8,763 nucleotides of DNA from UBA5216 sp040081205 (GTDB lineage: Bacteria > Pseudomonadota > Gammaproteobacteria > Burkholderiales > SG8-41). Positions 7,544 through 8,763 of the stretch are shown here, piece by piece. The notes under the pieces were generated by a model, which saw only the letters and a program-made list of their open reading frames with translations, did no database searches and was not told the DNA's origin. Within the stretch, counting starts at the first letter, position 1; every line of letters begins with the position of its first letter. Location: positions 1 through 8,763 of the forward strand of contig JBEBHE010000203.1 in the NCBI GenBank assembly GCA_040081205.1, given 5' to 3'. Both the position numbers and the translations under genes were made by a program.

Positions 7544-8442
7544 CAATTCACCTGTCCCAATTTGCTTTGCCCGCGCGCGGCGCTCCAGTCGTATTGTCCT
7601 TGCGTTCGGCTGCCCGATAGCGCTGCGCTGCCTGTCACGCTTTCCCCATCGACTTTTCCCCTGAACTCATGTTTCACCGGTCCTGCCCCTAAATCGGCAG
7701 TAAATGAAAAACTGATTTCATCGCCAAGCAATTTGATGTTTTGCAAAGCACTGGTACGGCCATTGACGTTTGCGCTACCCGTTACCTGCTGGAACGTTTG
7801 ATTCAGAGCCACCGCGTAGGCCTGCGTCTTTCCCCGCAATGGGAGTTCCCAGCGCCAGTTGCCCGCCACTTTTGCCGGTACCACCCAGAAATAAACATCG
7901 CTCTGGCCGGGGGCCCCGCCGTATTTTTCTTTCACATCGAGCTTGACGAACGCATCCGGTTTCCAGTCGTCCATGGAAAAATCATGCGAAACGATGCGCG
8001 TTCCCGGTTTCAAATCCAGCAGCTTTGGACGCAATTCCATATTCACACGTGGTAACAGATACATGGTGATCACGGTCGCCTGCGATAGATCCGTCTGGAA
8101 CAGGTCGCGCTGGTAAAACGCCGCTTTATCCGTCACGCCCCTCTTTTGCGCGTTGTCGAGCGCCTCAGCGACACGTGTCGGATTGATATCCACGCCGAAT
8201 CCCCGCGCGCCATACTGCTTCGCCGCCGTCACCACAATGCGCCCGTCACCGGAACCAAGATCGATCAGGTAATCATTCGCGCCGACTTTCGCCATTTGCA
8301 GCATGCGGTCCACCACCACCTGCGGCGTCGGCACATACGGCACGCGCGGCTCTTGCGCTCGCGTAACGCCTGCTGGCAATGCCAGCATCGCAGCGCACAA
8401 CAGGCTGACAGCGCCGGCAAAACGCGGATTCATTCGAAACAC
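7543..8442 (-). CDS. exported class I SAM-dependent methyltransferase-like protein, paralog F (first gene of the operon)
   Basis: 299 residues from a GTG start at 8442. The GTG is preferred over the ATG three codons downstream because AAGGAG lies 8 bases before the GTG but 17 before the ATG. The frame stays open to 8619, but the extra residues lack signal-peptide character and would cover the promoter. Signal peptide MFRMNPRFAG plus a hydrophobic core, likely cut at GVTRA|QE (residue 29). The core has YVPTP at 36-40, DLGSGDGR at 61-68, VDIN at 84-87, RDLF, ATVITMYLLPRVNMELRP, IVSHDFSMDDW. The tail has WRWELPL, TFQQVTG, GDEISF, EFRGKVDGE, VTGSA and W-S-A-A-R. As the first gene it should receive the most transcription. 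Its stop overlaps the E start by one base. Confidence 0.86.
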   Translation of the reverse strand: MFRMNPRFAGAVSLLCAAMLALPAGVTRAQEPRVPYVPTPQVVVDRMLQMAKVGANDYLIDLGSGDGRIVVTAAKQYGARGFGVDINPTRVAEALDNAQKRGVTDKAAFYQRDLFQTDLSQATVITMYLLPRVNMELRPKLLDLKPGTRIVSHDFSMDDWKPDAFVKLDVKEKYGGAPGQSDVYFWVVPAKVAGNWRWELPLRGKTQAYAVALNQTFQQVTGSANVNGRTSALQNIKLLGDEISFSFTADLGAGPVKHEFRGKVDGESVTGSAALSGSRTQGQYDWSAARGQSKLGQVN

Positions 8443-8450
8443 AGTGAAAG

Positions 8451-8456
8451 CTCCTT
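8451..8456 (-). promoter_or_regulatory. ribosome-binding site of paralog F that decides its start
   Basis: AAGGAG on the minus strand lies 8 bases before GTG at 8442. The downstream ATG at 8433 would be 17 bases away, too far for normal initiation. This supports the GTG start. Confidence 0.7.
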
Positions 8457-8478
8457 GCAGATTGAACGTGGCTGTGAC

Positions 8479-8499
8479 AACGGGCGCCGGCGCGCCGTT
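8479..8499 (-). promoter_or_regulatory. GC-rich hairpin in the presumed leader of the methyltransferase operon
   Basis: AACGG and CCGTT close a structure whose inner part pairs CGC with GCG around a 4-base loop, with a single bulged base: 8 pairs in all, mostly GC. It contains the 10-bp palindrome CGGCGCGCCG. It sits about 22 bases upstream of the AAGGAG of F and has no T-tract, so it is more likely a leader structure or protein site than a terminator. Confidence 0.4.
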
Positions 8500-8535
8500 C
8501 CCCTGACCCACCCGGCAGGGATACCGCAGCCCGGC

Positions 8536-8544
8536 TATTGCAAT
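8536..8544. repeat. TATTGCAAT copy upstream of the operon
   Basis: Second occurrence of the nonamer also found at 4014-4022. An 8-bp palindrome ATAGCTAT lies close by at 8554-8561. Such palindromes between divergent genes are candidate operators, but no known regulator motif is recognised. Confidence 0.3.
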
Positions 8545-8580
8545 GCAGCGATGATAGCTATGGTAGATTCGCGGACATTG

Positions 8581-8586
8581 ATTATA
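8581..8586 (-). promoter_or_regulatory. -10 box (TATAAT) candidate for the methyltransferase operon
   Basis: A perfect TATAAT on the minus strand, placed to start transcription near 8574 and give a leader of about 130 bases before F. No good -35 hexamer is found 16-18 bases upstream (ATGGGT or similar), so the promoter may need an activator. The box lies within 30 bases of the divergent start codon, so the two promoters probably interfere. For the plus strand I see only a weak candidate (TATGGT at 8559-8564). Confidence 0.45.
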
Positions 8587-8607
8587 CCCGACACCCCTCA
8601 CAAACCC

Positions 8608-8763
8608 ATGCAGCTGCAAACCGTAATTTTCATTTCCGGCGGCGCGATTCTTGCGCTGGAATTACTCGCCTCTCGCATCATGACGCCCTACTTCGGCGTC
8701 AGCCTTTACATCTGGACGGGCATACTTTCCATCACGCTGGTCGCGCTGGCCGCCGGCTATTGG
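8608..8763 (+). CDS. N-terminus of an integral membrane spermidine synthase-like (MFS-fused) protein, partial
   Basis: 52 codons from the ATG at 8608 to the right edge, in a frame still open there. The sequence begins MQLQTVIFISGG and continues with LALELLASRIMTPYFGVSLYIWTG and a second hydrophobic stretch ending AAGYW. The E-[LI]-x-A-S-R-[LI]-x-x-P-[YF]-F-G-x-S-x-Y-x-W-T pattern across the first loop is typical of the membrane part of fused MFS/spermidine synthase-like proteins, in which a transmembrane domain precedes a SpeE-like aminopropyltransferase fold. The catalytic part, if present, lies outside the window, so enzymatic activity cannot be judged. No Shine-Dalgarno sequence is visible before the ATG. 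The gene is divergent from the methyltransferase operon and shares its 165-bp control region, a hint of a functional link. Confidence 0.75.
   Translation, partial: MQLQTVIFISGGAILALELLASRIMTPYFGVSLYIWTGILSITLVALAAGYW

Larger units (their letters stand above)
3058..8442 (-). repeat. tandem array of six diverged paralogous methyltransferase genes
   Basis: The array consists of six head-to-tail units of about 0.85-0.93 kb. The DNA encoding the SAM loop recurs at roughly 3776, 4702, 5550, 6430, 7357 and 8240 with recognisable similarity on the plus strand (variants of CGTCGCCGGAACCCAGATCG). Elsewhere the copies differ strongly, so the duplications are old and the paralogs have been kept as intact reading frames. 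None shows a frameshift, internal stop or loss of the SAM loop. C and D share a shorter central linker, while A, B, E and F share a longer one, suggesting at least two sub-lineages. Confidence 0.8.

Noticed and set aside
3058..8442. Ribosomal protein L11 methyltransferase (PrmA) as the identity of the six paralogs
   Set aside because: The generic SAM loop could prompt this label, but PrmA is cytosolic, lacks a signal peptide and has a different N-terminal domain and motifs.
3058..8442. CRISPR, phage-type or insertion-sequence repeats as an explanation of the periodicity
   Set aside because: The periodic similarity follows codons of the SAM loop and other core motifs. There are no short identical repeats with spacers, no terminal inverted repeats and no transposase or integrase.
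8443..8619. Upstream extension of paralog F to 8619
   Set aside because: The extra codons have no signal-peptide character, cross the TATAAT box and overlap the divergent start. AAGGAG supports GTG at 8442.

Overview
The window looks like a chromosomal segment of a Gram-negative proteobacterium, most likely a betaproteobacterium. The reasons are moderately GC-rich DNA, a proteobacterial-type sigma-32 promoter in front of htpG, Sec signal peptides of Gram-negative type, and the style of the methyltransferase and APC proteins. The genus cannot be told from the sequence alone.

Layout from left to right: (1) 1-1543, minus strand, the first 514 codons of htpG (Hsp90 chaperone), which runs off the left edge. 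(2) 1544-1682, the htpG control region, with a near-consensus sigma-32 promoter overlapped by a 9-bp inverted repeat. (3) 1683-8442, minus strand, a compact seven-gene run read from right to left: six paralogous exported class I SAM-dependent methyltransferase-like proteins (called here F, E, D, C, B, A in order of transcription), followed by an APC-superfamily amino acid/polyamine-type transporter. Most junctions overlap or lie within a few bases. The exception is a 53-bp gap between B and A that holds a small terminator-like hairpin. (4) 8443-8607, a divergent intergenic region with a TATAAT box for the array and a GC-rich hairpin in its presumed leader. (5) 8608-8763, plus strand, the first 52 codons of a membrane protein resembling the N-terminus of MFS-fused spermidine synthase-like proteins.

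The main point of interest is the methyltransferase array. All six proteins carry an N-terminal signal peptide, a nearly invariant Y/F-[VI]-x-[ST] entry motif, an intact DLGSGDGR SAM-binding loop, an acidic residue at the end of beta-strand 2, a conserved [SA]HD[FY] segment, and a shared beta-rich C-terminal extension. At motif level the catalytic core resembles the FAM173 (ANTKMT/ATPSCKMT) lysine methyltransferase family. Sequence-competent SAM enzymes that are apparently exported to a compartment not known to contain SAM, amplified six-fold and co-transcribed with an amine/amino acid-type transporter, do not match any characterised system I can name.

No RNA genes, insertion sequences, integrases or CRISPR arrays were seen. 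No stretch longer than 300 bases lacks a gene.
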